Shown here in pieces: positions 17,085-24,042 of a DNA stretch of 50,164 bases; the stretch's first letter is position 1; every line of letters starts with the position of its first letter. The notes under the pieces are model-generated. The model was given only the letters and a program-made list of their open reading frames with translations, made no database searches and was not told the DNA's origin. This DNA is from Candidatus Levybacteria bacterium RIFCSPHIGHO2_01_FULL_36_15 (lineage in GTDB: Bacteria > Patescibacteriota > Microgenomatia > Levybacterales > GWA1-39-11), in the NCBI GenBank assembly GCA_001782015.1, contig MFNJ01000039.1, forward strand, positions 1 to 50,164. The letters run 5' to 3'. The translations under genes were made by a program, and so were the position numbers.

Positions 17085-17133
17085 TGACCCCTGCGTATCA
17101 TTATGATACGCTAGAAACATATGGATGATACGC
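17082..17133 (+). promoter_or_regulatory. fic promoter with palindromic operator
   Basis: A perfect 19-base palindrome GCGTATCATTATGATACGC (17093-17111) has a third half-site, ATGATACGC, at 17125-17133 inside the first codons of the Fic gene. It overlaps TTGACC (about 17082-17088) and the probable -10 region. The Fic protein has an N-terminal winged helix, so it may bind here and repress itself. Confidence 0.7.
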
Positions 17134-18173
17134 AAGTAAACAGCCGGCAGACTAAATTACTGGAATTTTTATTAGTAAACTCTCCGTCTTCAAGATCCAA
17201 AATCGAAAACCTCTTGAAAGATGACAATGTTTCCCGAATAACAATAATTCGAGACTTAAATTATCTTGTCAGCGTTGGTTTAATTGAACATGTTGGGGGC
17301 GGCAAGTATGTACAATACCGTCTCAAGTCAGGAAAAGAATTACTTATTCCCATAGATCTGGAAAAATATTTCTTAACAATAACCGATACTAGAAAAATCA
17401 AATATCCTGTATTTAATTTTAATTTGATTAATCGTTTGACGGGGTTATTTTCCAAAGACGAATTAGAGGTGTTTGAACAGGGAAAGGGCAAATTGAAAAA
17501 TAAATTTTCTTCTTTGGACAAAACTATATTAAAGCGTGAACTGGAAAGGTTTACGATTGAACTTTCATGGAAATCTTCCCAAATAGAAGGCAACACTTAT
17601 TCTCTTCTTGAAACAGAGGAGTTAATAAAAAATAAAAAGGAGGCAAAAGGGCACGATAAAAGTGAGGCAATAATGATTCTCAACCACAAGACGGCCTTTG
17701 ACACGATTTTAGAAAAGAAAGAAAGCTTCAAAGAAATCACGGTTGCGGATATTAGGATAATTCATTCAGAACTGGTAAGGGAATTGGATATAAAATCTGG
17801 CATTAGGGAATCTGCCGTGGGAATTACCGGAACGAAATATCTTCCATTGGATAATAAATGGCAGATAGAAGAAGCTCTAAATAAATTAATAGTTCAGACA
17901 AAAAAAATCAAATCAATACCGGAAAAAGCTCTAATTTTTCTTGCTGTTATTGCTTATTTGCAGCCCTTTACCGACGGCAACAAAAGAACCTCCAGAATGA
18001 TCAGTAATGCCATTCTTCTCGCGAACGGCTATTATCCTCTTTCCTATAGAAGTGTAGACGAAGTTGAATATAAAAAGGCTTTAATTCTTTTTTACGAACA
18101 AAATAATCTTTACCATCTAAAAAGAATCTTTTTAGAACAACAGCGTTTTGCGATCGATAACTACTTTCTCTAA
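17121..18173 (+). CDS. Fic-family protein with N-terminal winged helix
   Basis: 350 residues. Residues 8-70 form a winged-helix DNA-binding domain (RQTKLLEFLLVNSPSSRSKI, then RITIIRDLNYLVSVGLIEHV). The inhibitory-helix motif [S/T]xxxE[G/N] is at S152-G157 (SSQIEGN), as in class II Fic proteins. The Fic motif at 281-292 reads QPFTDGNKRTSR: the anion-binding DGNKR part is intact, but the catalytic histidine of HPFx[D/E]GNGR is glutamine. This puts AMP-transfer activity in doubt and would suit a regulator. The last codons and stop lie inside the following array repeat. An operator palindrome precedes the gene. Confidence 0.9.
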   Translation: MDDTQVNSRQTKLLEFLLVNSPSSRSKIENLLKDDNVSRITIIRDLNYLVSVGLIEHVGGGKYVQYRLKSGKELLIPIDLEKYFLTITDTRKIKYPVFNFNLINRLTGLFSKDELEVFEQGKGKLKNKFSSLDKTILKRELERFTIELSWKSSQIEGNTYSLLETEELIKNKKEAKGHDKSEAIMILNHKTAFDTILEKKESFKEITVADIRIIHSELVRELDIKSGIRESAVGITGTKYLPLDNKWQIEEALNKLIVQTKKIKSIPEKALIFLAVIAYLQPFTDGNKRTSRMISNAILLANGYYPLSYRSVDEVEYKKALILFYEQNNLYHLKRIFLEQQRFAIDNYFL

Positions 18174-18354
18174 TTTTAGGCTTGCTGTAAGTCCTGAGTA
18201 CTTCGGCTCACTCAGCACCGAAGGACTTGTCCTGAGCGGATTATAATCTCTTCGAGCCTGAGCGATGGTCTCAGAGCCGAAGGCCTGAGTGTAATCGAAG
18301 GAGTCGAAGGATAGCCCAAATCATAGAGGAAATAGAAAAGCTACAGTCCGAGTT
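18164..18354 (+). repeat. Array repeat copy swollen by nested REP elements
   Basis: Starts TTTCTCTAATTTTAGGCTTG and ends AGCCCAAATCATAGAGGAAA plus TAGAAAAGCTACAG. Between lie several copies of CCTGAG/CGAAGG REP words in both orientations. The fic stop codon (18171-18173) falls within its first bases. Confidence 0.7.
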
Positions 18355-18362
18355 TCTGTAGC
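18340..18362. terminator. Hairpin GCTACAG-9-CTGTAGC between convergent genes
   Basis: A 7-bp perfect stem between the fic 3' end and a minus-strand gene ending at 18379. There is no strong T run on either side, so function as a terminator is uncertain. Confidence 0.35.
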
Positions 18363-18378
18363 TCTCTATCTATCCTTT

Positions 18379-18585
18379 TTAATTCTTCATCTCCTTTTTC
18401 TGCTTTCTATAAACCATTTTCTCTAAAAATTCCAACTTCTTATTTTTTACTGATAACCACAACTTTAGACCTGATAAGAAAAAACCTAGGAAATATATAA
18501 AGCCGGTTAACCACTCGGAAGGATTTCTTATAACAAGATTGGTCAAAATAGCTGAAATAAATGGACCACTAATAATATCAACCAA
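18379..18585 (-). CDS. Small membrane protein (68 residues)
   Basis: Two hydrophobic segments (about 5-20 and 26-45) and a basic tail (NKKLEFLEKMVYRKQKKEMK). Probably a real lineage-specific membrane protein, but no family or motif is recognised. Confidence 0.45.
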   Translation of the reverse strand: MVDIISGPFISAILTNLVIRNPSEWLTGFIYFLGFFLSGLKLWLSVKNKKLEFLEKMVYRKQKKEMKN

Positions 18586-18645
18586 GTATTGAATAATTTT
18601 AAATCACCACTGGTTTTCAAAATCTGTAATCTTCATATTGATATA

Positions 18646-19050
18646 TTAATACCAGGGTCTTTCTTTTAGTTGTTCAGTATTTTTTAAGACAATCACTCCT
18701 TCGTTTCCATAAAATACGGACTGACGGGTTTCAGGTGATGTAATAACAATTACTTCTTTGTCTGGATGATCTTCTCTATCCCTTAATGCGACACCAAACT
18801 CAACAAGTGCCCCCAATACATTGCCTTGAGGGATAAAAATAAATACATGACTTCTAACTATTGCCACAATCATGGCTCTAGAGGCTTCAGCAGAAATTCT
18901 TGGATAATCTAAATATGGTTTTGGGAGCTTTTCGCCTTCCCACCATTTCAAGGTTATATGATGTCCCCTGCTTTCCAGTTCGGAAGACAGTTGTGAAATT
19001 TGACTTTTTCCTGAATCAACTTTTCCAGCTAAATAAATCTCTTTACTCAC
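18646..19050 (-). CDS. Nucleoside 2-deoxyribosyltransferase-like protein
   Basis: 134 residues of the deoxyribosyltransferase/TIR-like Rossmann fold: IYLAGKVDSGKSQISQLSSE at the start, a middle HVFIFIPQGNVLGALVEFGV, in which the Glu of VEFG is positioned like the catalytic nucleophile, and a terminal strand EVIVIT. Such enzymes exchange or hydrolyse nucleobases on deoxynucleosides and some act in nucleotide-based defence. The start codon is GTG at 19050, six bases after a TATAAT box, a leaderless layout. Confidence 0.75.
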   Translation of the reverse strand: MSKEIYLAGKVDSGKSQISQLSSELESRGHHITLKWWEGEKLPKPYLDYPRISAEASRAMIVAIVRSHVFIFIPQGNVLGALVEFGVALRDREDHPDKEVIVITSPETRQSVFYGNEGVIVLKNTEQLKERPWY

Positions 19051-19193
19051 AGATGGATTATATCAGAAGTTCGAAGATTTAGATTATTTTGAAGCTAGAG
19101 AAATACTTTGCTCCCCCGTGAGGTGTACTTCGCTCTCTAAAAACTTTAGCGGAAGAGAGCTTCGAACGCCTTTTTCACGTAGGGCATTTTTCT

Positions 19194-19442
19194 CTAAGGC
19201 TTCATTACTAATCTTTTATTTGTAAAAGCTTTTCCTGAACCTGATTTTAAATACTTTTCAAACTTTTTTGCCAATTTTTCCGTTTCAAAAGAAGCATAAA
19301 ATATTAACTTCCAAGGAATATAAGGTTTAGTTGCAAATGATTCTCTGTTATTATGTTCTTTAAATCGTTTTTTTAAATCATTTGTCCAACCTGTGTATAA
19401 TTCTCCATTTTTTAGGCTTCTTAAAATATATGTATAAAACAT
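19194..19442 (-). CDS. GIY-YIG nuclease domain protein (UPF0213/YhbQ-like)
   Basis: 82 residues forming one GIY-YIG domain: YTYILRS and ELYTGWTNDLKKRFKEHN carry the Tyr, Gly and Arg of the active site, and the conserved Glu is in FETEKLAKKFEKYLKSG. The second motif reads YTG rather than YIG. Stand-alone members are small nucleases of uncertain role. A related but divergent copy is at 27203-27469. No partner gene in the operon. Confidence 0.9.
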   Translation of the reverse strand: MFYTYILRSLKNGELYTGWTNDLKKRFKEHNNRESFATKPYIPWKLIFYASFETEKLAKKFEKYLKSGSGKAFTNKRLVMKP

Positions 19443-19493
19443 AAATTGGCAAAAATATCAGCCTTGAGCCATCTGAAGCCTTGGCGAAAGATG

Positions 19494-19594
19494 TGCTCGA
19501 GAATCGTAATTCTAGTATAACCACAAAATTAGCTTGAGTTAGTCCTGAGCAGAGTTGAAGGATAGCTCAAATTAGGGAAAAAATAGAAAAAGTT
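19494..19594 (+). repeat. Array repeat copy
   Basis: GCTCGAGAATCGTAATTCTA followed by a REP-like GTCCTGAGCAGAGTTGAAGG and AGCTCAAATTAGGGAAAAAA plus TAGAAAAAGT. The frame reads ENRNSSITTKLA, then after decay RIAQIREKIEKV. The neighbouring minus-strand genes lie 52 and 9 bases away. Confidence 0.75.
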
Positions 19595-19602
19595 AATAGC
19601 AA

Positions 19603-20076
19603 CTATTTTCCCGATAAACCTTTTATTAAAACAATAAAAAGAGAGCCTAGAATAAAATAAGTAATATAATAGGCAATTGTTATTCCAACGACAATAAATA
19701 TTTTTGCAACTTTTGATTTAGATTCACTTCTAATTATTTTTAATGATAAACTCCACCCGAGAAAACCGATTGCAGCACCTATTGCCCCGCCCTGTACTAG
19801 TAGGAAGAATGCGGGTAGCATTGCTAACCATTCGTACCATTTCAGATTCTTGAAATCAAAAATATTTTTAGGTTTTCCTGTCTGTGTTTGAGTTATAACT
19901 TTTGTATTTATAGAAGGTTGTGGGGTTGCTAGTTGATTAACTACCGATTGTGAGAATGCTAGGTTTATATCAGTCTCATTCCATCCTTGAGACAGAAGAT
20001 TTGCCTTAATTTCTTCTTTAGCTTTTCCTTGTGATAACTGACCTCTGATATAATTAATAAGCTCAACTGTAACCAT
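19603..20076 (-). CDS. Membrane protein with N-terminal helical domain
   Basis: 157 residues. Residues 1-45 (LINYIRGQLSQGKAKEEIKA, then LLSQGWNETDINLAFSQ) form a small helical unit often found at the start of Patescibacteria membrane proteins. A linker rich in T, P and Q follows, then two or three membrane segments. TATACT lies six bases before the ATG. Function unknown. Confidence 0.7.
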   Translation of the reverse strand: MVTVELINYIRGQLSQGKAKEEIKANLLSQGWNETDINLAFSQSVVNQLATPQPSINTKVITQTQTGKPKNIFDFKNLKWYEWLAMLPAFFLLVQGGAIGAAIGFLGWSLSLKIIRSESKSKVAKIFIVVGITIAYYITYFILGSLFIVLIKGLSGK

Positions 20077-20099
20077 ATTTTTAGTATATCACAAATTTT

Positions 20100-20228
20100 G
20101 GTATATTAAGTGCCAATTGGCTCGAGAAGCGTAACTTTAATATAACCACAGAGTTAGCTTGCTTAATCAAGACATTTGAAGATTTCAGATTGGTTGCGCA
20201 AATCAGGGAAGAAATAGAAAAAGTGAAA
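20100..20228 (+). repeat. Array repeat copy without REP insertion (best-preserved frame)
   Basis: Contains the 5' block GGTATATTAAGTGCCAATTG and no stop in the family frame: GILSANWLEKRNFNITTELA, then CLIKTFEDFRLVAQIREEIE and KVK. Comparison with the copies at 16962 and 25602 shows that the REP word there is a later in-frame insertion between FRL and AQIR. Confidence 0.8.
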
Positions 20229-20258
20229 CCTTCCCTGGTTCTTGCTATCTAATATCCG

Positions 20259-20747
20259 CTACTTAGGTTGCCAATTATCCCAAAGTCCTTCTTTAGGCTC
20301 GTATGGAAGCGGATAAAAATCTTTAGCAGTATATTTCTCTATTTTAGGGAAAGTCCAACCATCTTTTCCTTGAATATACTGCATTAAAATTACAGTTGTT
20401 TCTGGTGTTCCATAAGTCCAAATCAAATGCCTACAGGTTCCGCAAGGTGGCGTACCATGTTTCTGAACTTCCGGAACTGGGTCTGCAACAACTATACTTT
20501 TTATTTTGGCTTTATTTGACTCCTGAAGAATCATATTTGCAATAGCATGCCTTTCGCCACAAACGGTAGCATGTGCTATATTTGGTTCAAAGCATCCTCC
20601 GTCATGAATTTTTCCATGATCTGATATTATAAAGGAATACAAAGTGTCAATATTACCTTTCTCGTGGCGGATTTTGTTATACTTAACAATTGCTTCCTTC
20701 GCATATTCAACTAATCTTTTTTCTTCTTGTGTTAAATTTTTATCCAT
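20259..20747 (-). CDS. Cytidine-deaminase-like zinc hydrolase
   Basis: 162 residues of the cytidine deaminase fold. The zinc site is visible: VCGERHAIANM, with Cys as ligand and Glu as proton shuttle, and PPCGTCRHLIW, with the second and third Cys. Free cytidine deaminases are about 130 residues; here a C-terminal extension (QGKDGWTFPKIEKYTAKDFY) is added, so the substrate may be a nucleoside other than cytidine. TATACT lies six bases before the ATG. It sits alone between two array repeats. Confidence 0.85.
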   Translation of the reverse strand: MDKNLTQEEKRLVEYAKEAIVKYNKIRHEKGNIDTLYSFIISDHGKIHDGGCFEPNIAHATVCGERHAIANMILQESNKAKIKSIVVADPVPEVQKHGTPPCGTCRHLIWTYGTPETTVILMQYIQGKDGWTFPKIEKYTAKDFYPLPYEPKEGLWDNWQPK

Positions 20748-20767
20748 ATTTTTAGTATAACAAACTT

Positions 20768-20848
20768 GGTATATTAAGTGCCACTTTACTCTATGTCCTG
20801 AACGAAATCCGAACTTTTTTTCGCGAAAATCCGGACGCTGAATTTTGA
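20768..20848 (+). repeat. Array repeat 5' part
   Basis: Begins with GGTATATTAAGTGCCACTTT. The frame continues ILSATLLYVLNEIRTFFREN to a stop at 20846 but diverges from the family after the first ten codons. The 5' block forms the upstream region of the minus-strand deaminase gene. Confidence 0.6.
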
Positions 20849-20903
20849 AAAACTTTAAAGCTCGGGTGGGCCAAAATTCCTCCCCCCAACTCCCTTCCTT
20901 TTT

Positions 20904-21004
20904 GAGCTTTAGGGGACGGTTCTCTTTTGCGTACGGTTTTGGTAATATTGTAATTTTGATTAATTTTAAAAATATTTGTTTTTAAAAAACATGTTACTCA
21001 ATAG
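20904..21004 (+). repeat. 101-bp direct repeat A (copy 2)
   Basis: Matches 13393-13493 with two A/T differences by eye (offset 7,511). Both copies have the same orientation. Confidence 0.85.
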
Positions 21005-21009
21005 TACGA

Positions 21010-21205
21010 GTTTCGCACATCCCGTCATCTCTTCGAGTCTGAGCCCTGAGGGCTCTTCCCTCAGAGTCAAGACCTGAGGATCCACCAGCTGGCGGAAACG
21101 AAGGATCTCTGAACTTATTTCAGTCTTGCATTCGCCCGCTTCGCTCTCGCTTCAGCGAGGCGAGCAAGAGATTCTTCTCCTTTGGCAAGCTCAGGATCAG
21201 AACGA
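21010..21205. repeat. REP-like hairpin cluster
   Basis: Starts GTTTCGCACATCCCGTCATC and ends AGGATCAGAACGACAACTGC, with nested GAGTCTGAGCCCTGAGGGCT and CGCCCGCTTCGCTCTCGC palindromic parts. It is the same class of element as at 43468-43592. The 3' end of the minus-strand gene at 21120 runs into it. Confidence 0.7.
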
Positions 21206-21554
21206 CAACTGCTAAAGTCGTGTTTACTTGATTCCAAGTGCAAGCACCTTCAAATTTTCCTTCAAAAAACCTTAACTGTGTATTATCTCCATTTTTAACG
21301 TGTTCCGTAATTTCTATTCCCTGATCGGTTACATTAACTTCCGTCAATACGTAAGGTGTCTTTCTAGGTGAGGTTTGATGTTGTAATTTCATACCGGAAT
21401 CCCAAGCTATTTTCCAAAAACCCTTACAGGAGTAAGGAGCAACTTTATAGTAATCCTTGCCCCACGTGTTTATAGTAGGTACTTGAGGCGCAATAACCCT
21501 TATGGCATACTCCGCTGCTTTTCTTGCCGATCTATATCTAAACCTTTCAATCAT
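21120..21554 (-). CDS. Hypothetical protein, 3' end rebuilt from a REP element
   Basis: 144 residues. The N-terminal ~110 residues (AEYAIRVIAPQVPTINTWGK, then YSCKGFWKIAWDSGMKLQHQ) look like a genuine soluble domain. The last ~30 residues (VVVLILSLPKEKNLLLASLK) are translated from the REP hairpin cluster, so the natural C-terminus has been lost or replaced. The first 30 codons and the upstream region are duplicated at 14755-14897. Family not recognised. Confidence 0.55.
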   Translation of the reverse strand: MIERFRYRSARKAAEYAIRVIAPQVPTINTWGKDYYKVAPYSCKGFWKIAWDSGMKLQHQTSPRKTPYVLTEVNVTDQGIEITEHVKNGDNTQLRFFEGKFEGACTWNQVNTTLAVVVLILSLPKEKNLLLASLKRERSGRMQD

Positions 21555-21607
21555 AAGGAAGATTTTAACAGAAAAGTGTCCAACATAAATGTTATAGGAT
21601 ATTTGTT
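21465..21607. repeat. 143-bp direct repeat B (copy 2)
   Basis: The intact 5' part and upstream region of the 144-residue gene. Its partner is 14755-14897, with about three differences by eye. Confidence 0.85.
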
Positions 21608-21720
21608 CTCAAATGTTTGCTCACTTCGAGCGCATTTTCTACAATCAGATGAAATTATAACTCAGTGCTTGAATGCTGTATAATTAGTAGTTAGTCGTGT
21701 CAGCAATATTGTAGGCTGGC

Positions 21721-22116
21721 ATGATGCGTGGAAGTCATCCCATGTCCAAACCTGTAACCGTTAAAATACTGAAAGGATTCCTGAAAGCGTTCAACCAGCA
21801 TAACTTGGATTCCATTATGGAATATTTTGCAGAGAATTGCGTTTTCTATATGCCGCGAGGCTCGACATCTCGTGGTGATCGGTATGTCGGGAAAACCGAG
21901 GTGCGAGCAGGTTTAGCAAAAAGATTTGAGGGCATTCCGGATGTGCATTACGGAAATGATAAGCACTGGGTATGTGGCGATTTTGGAGTCTCCGAATGGA
22001 CACTCACTGGCACATCTGCATCAGGGAAAAAGATAGAAGTGCGGGGAGTGGACTTGCTTGAGTTCGCCGAGGGAAAAATCATCCGTAAGGATTCTTTCTG
22101 GAAAATCCTTGAATGA
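21721..22116 (+). CDS. NTF2-like / SnoaL-fold protein
   Basis: 131 residues (124 if translation starts at ATG 21742). The cone-shaped NTF2 fold is evident: LKAFNQHNLDSIMEYFAENC, then FYMPRGSTSRGDRYVGKTEV and a C-terminal VDLLEFAEGKIIRKDSFW. Related proteins are polyketide cyclases, limonene-epoxide hydrolases or binding proteins; the substrate cannot be predicted. TATTGT lies eight bases before 21721. Codon use appears richer in G and C than in its neighbours, which suggests transfer from another phylum. Confidence 0.85.
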   Translation: MMRGSHPMSKPVTVKILKGFLKAFNQHNLDSIMEYFAENCVFYMPRGSTSRGDRYVGKTEVRAGLAKRFEGIPDVHYGNDKHWVCGDFGVSEWTLTGTSASGKKIEVRGVDLLEFAEGKIIRKDSFWKILE

Positions 22117-22153
22117 CTACAATATGTGAGGAATCAAATCTCTCTAGAAAGTT

Positions 22154-22276
22154 GAACTCCCCAGACCTAGAATCATTATAAATATAGATTTCACCTCAAT
22201 TATCCAGGCTTTTCAGGATTTACGATGGATTGGAGAGATGAGACAAAGATGGAATGAGATCAAGAGATTACAAAGT
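22154..22276 (+). repeat. Array repeat copy (variant 2, open frame)
   Basis: Reads LPRPRIIINIDFTSIIQAFQ, then DLRWIGEMRQRWNEIKRLQ with no stop. It defines, with the copies at 12328, 15797 and 26102, a variant ending in MRQRxxEIKRLQ rather than IREEIEKVK. Confidence 0.75.
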
Positions 22277-22297
22277 CATCCTGTCTTTGTTCAAACT

Positions 22298-22951
22298 TCA
22301 TCTTAAATCCTTTTTCATCTCCTCAAACTCTTTTTTATCAATTTCGCCTTTGGCATAGCGTTCTTTGAGGATATCCAGCGGTGTTTTATCGTCCTTGATA
22401 GTTTTTCCTGAACCACCCAGATAGCGGAAAAGAGCGATAACGCCAAGAATAAGGAGTATCCAGAAAAGTAGCATCGGTAGCCATCCCAAAATACCAAACC
22501 CATTCCAGCCGCCCATTATATTATTTCCACCATAACCCATCATAGGATTACCACCTCCTCCCATCATCCATATCATAGGCATAAAACCAGTACCGCTTGA
22601 AGGAACTTGGGCATTAGGTTCGCAACCACTTAATCTTTTACCCATAGTGACATGCATCTGCTCCTCTCCTTCTTCCCCCATCATATTTGTCATCATCTGA
22701 TTCATGAGCGCATGTCTTTGGGTATCGCCGATTGATTGACCCATAAAATACTCACCAAGCACTTCGTAGTTTTCATCGGTAAGGTTCTTGCATTCAAGTT
22801 GTTTTGATTGCAGTTTCTCCCAAATTACTTTTCCTTCTGTCTCCTCACGAGCAGTATGGTCATCAATTAGAGAGGCTGTTTGTGCCTGTACTTGTGTTCC
22901 CCTTACTGAAAAAAACAGAAGCAAAACAATCAAGATACTAAATTGTTTCAT
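22298..22951 (-). CDS. Secreted Met-rich protein with C-terminal membrane helix and SHOCT domain
   Basis: 217 residues: signal peptide (to about residue 23), an extracytoplasmic part rich in Met and Gly (MNQMMTNMMGEEGEEQMH, then MPMIWMMGGGGNPMMGYGGN), a membrane helix (LPMLLFWILLILGVIALFRY) and a cytoplasmic SHOCT motif (LDILKERYAKGEIDKKEFEE). Met-rich segments can bind copper or silver; this is inference. The ATG lies seven bases after the trmO stop, so the two form an operon. Confidence 0.75.
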   Translation of the reverse strand: MKQFSILIVLLLFFSVRGTQVQAQTASLIDDHTAREETEGKVIWEKLQSKQLECKNLTDENYEVLGEYFMGQSIGDTQRHALMNQMMTNMMGEEGEEQMHVTMGKRLSGCEPNAQVPSSGTGFMPMIWMMGGGGNPMMGYGGNNIMGGWNGFGILGWLPMLLFWILLILGVIALFRYLGGSGKTIKDDKTPLDILKERYAKGEIDKKEFEEMKKDLR

Positions 22952-22957
22952 ATGACA

Positions 22958-23440
22958 TTAGAAAACAAGTTTTCTTACCCACTTGGGAACTTTGGATTTC
23001 TCAACCTTATCATATTGAGGAGTGTAGGGCTTGATATCTAAAACAGGCGTACCGTCAACAATATCCAAACCTTTAACTATTATGATATTGCCTTTTCTTG
23101 AAACCAACTCCACTGTGGATATGGCAATCCTGTTTGGCCTTTGGGGGCAACGGCAGGCAAAAATTCCTACATATGGGATATCTTCTCTGCCTTGAGGATG
23201 ATGTTTAAGATGACATTCCCTCTCTTTATCCATCCAGTAAACAACTATTACATGAGAATAATCCTCAATCCCATCAAGGCCTTTTCCATAATTTTTATCA
23301 ATGACAATTTCAGTGACAATATCTTTCCAGCCAGGTAATGTTGGTTTAGTAACGCTATTTTTTGCTTTTCCCAGCGGTTTGATGGTAATAGTGCCATCTT
23401 TGTTTTGACTGTCGAGAAATTCGCAAAAGATTGTTTTCAT
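22958..23440 (-). CDS. trmO: TrmO/TsaA-family tRNA (t6A37) methyltransferase
   Basis: 160 residues of the TsaA/YaeB beta-barrel family, which methylates N6-threonylcarbamoyladenosine-37 in tRNA-Thr using SAM. Family blocks: IKPLGKAKNSV at the start, GLDGIEDYSHVIVVYWMDKE, the SAM-contact segment GIFACRCPQRPNRIAISTVE and the terminal LDIVDGTPVLDIKPYTPQYD. Some members may have other methyltransfer roles. First gene of an operon with the Met-rich SHOCT protein. Confidence 0.85.
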   Translation of the reverse strand: MKTIFCEFLDSQNKDGTITIKPLGKAKNSVTKPTLPGWKDIVTEIVIDKNYGKGLDGIEDYSHVIVVYWMDKERECHLKHHPQGREDIPYVGIFACRCPQRPNRIAISTVELVSRKGNIIIVKGLDIVDGTPVLDIKPYTPQYDKVEKSKVPKWVRKLVF

Positions 23441-23538
23441 TTTACTTGTTCGAATAAACTTATTTCCAAAGGAAAGAACTTGTTCATTTTAGCACAAAAT
23501 AAACCTAAAGTTTGGGGAAATTCGAAATCACTTTTTAA

Positions 23539-23730
23539 GCGGAGTTCATTTATAGATTATTCGAACCTTTAAAAAAGCTTGATATTACGGGACAAACTGA
23601 GCATTTATGTGCTCTGCGTCCTATCTGGCTCGAACGATGGGAGGATTATAGAACAACTGACTGGGTTAATTACCTCGAATATCCAGAATTTAGCGCCAAA
23701 CAAATGCAACAATTATTAGACCTCCAATAG
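23539..23730 (+). pseudogene. Orphan 3' gene remnant without start codon
   Basis: A plus-strand frame of 63 codons between stops (TAA 23536, TAG 23728) without ATG or GTG near its beginning. It has protein-like composition: FIYRLFEPLKKLDITGQ, LRPIWLERWEDYRTTDW and YLEYPEFSAKQMQQLLDLQ. Most likely the end of a lost gene. No family recognised. The rest of this 300-base gap shows only a TTTCCAAAGGAAA hairpin near 23470. Confidence 0.4.
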
Positions 23731-23740
23731 ATGAAGCTGG

Positions 23741-23989
23741 CTAACCGTGCATTAATAACCTACCAACAAAAAGTACAAGCAATGATCCAGCTACCGCTAC
23801 TACAAAAGACATCATATTAAATCCAGTAATCCCAACACCGAAAAACATTTGTCCCAGATAACCACCCACTACTGCCCCGATAATTCCTAAGACAATTGAC
23901 CCCACAATTCCTCCTCTTGAGCTGGGTGCAATAAAATTGGCAATGCTACCCGCAATAAGTCCAAAAATAATCCAATAAATTATAGTCAT
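23741..23989 (-). CDS. GlsB/YeaQ/YmgE-family membrane protein
   Basis: 82 residues from ATG 23989, which has AGGAGGTGGAG just upstream. Three membrane helices in the transglycosylase-associated pattern: IIYWIIFGLIAGSIANFI, GGIVGSIVLGIIGAVVGGYL and FVVAVAGSLLVLFVGRLL. Stress-related small membrane proteins of unknown mechanism. Last gene of an operon with a YggT-like protein and a ribbon-helix-helix protein. Confidence 0.9.
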   Translation of the reverse strand: MTIIYWIIFGLIAGSIANFIAPSSRGGIVGSIVLGIIGAVVGGYLGQMFFGVGITGFNMMSFVVAVAGSLLVLFVGRLLMHG

Positions 23990-24042
23990 ATTCTCCACCT
24001 CCTCCCTTTGTATGGCATCCTCAAGCAAACAGACTAAACAAA

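Noticed and set aside
19494-20228. Canonical integron attC sites in the array repeat
   Set aside because: I looked for RYYYAAC and GTTRRRY core sites in the gene orientation and for a long imperfect palindrome and did not find them at consistent places. The repeat instead keeps a reading frame.
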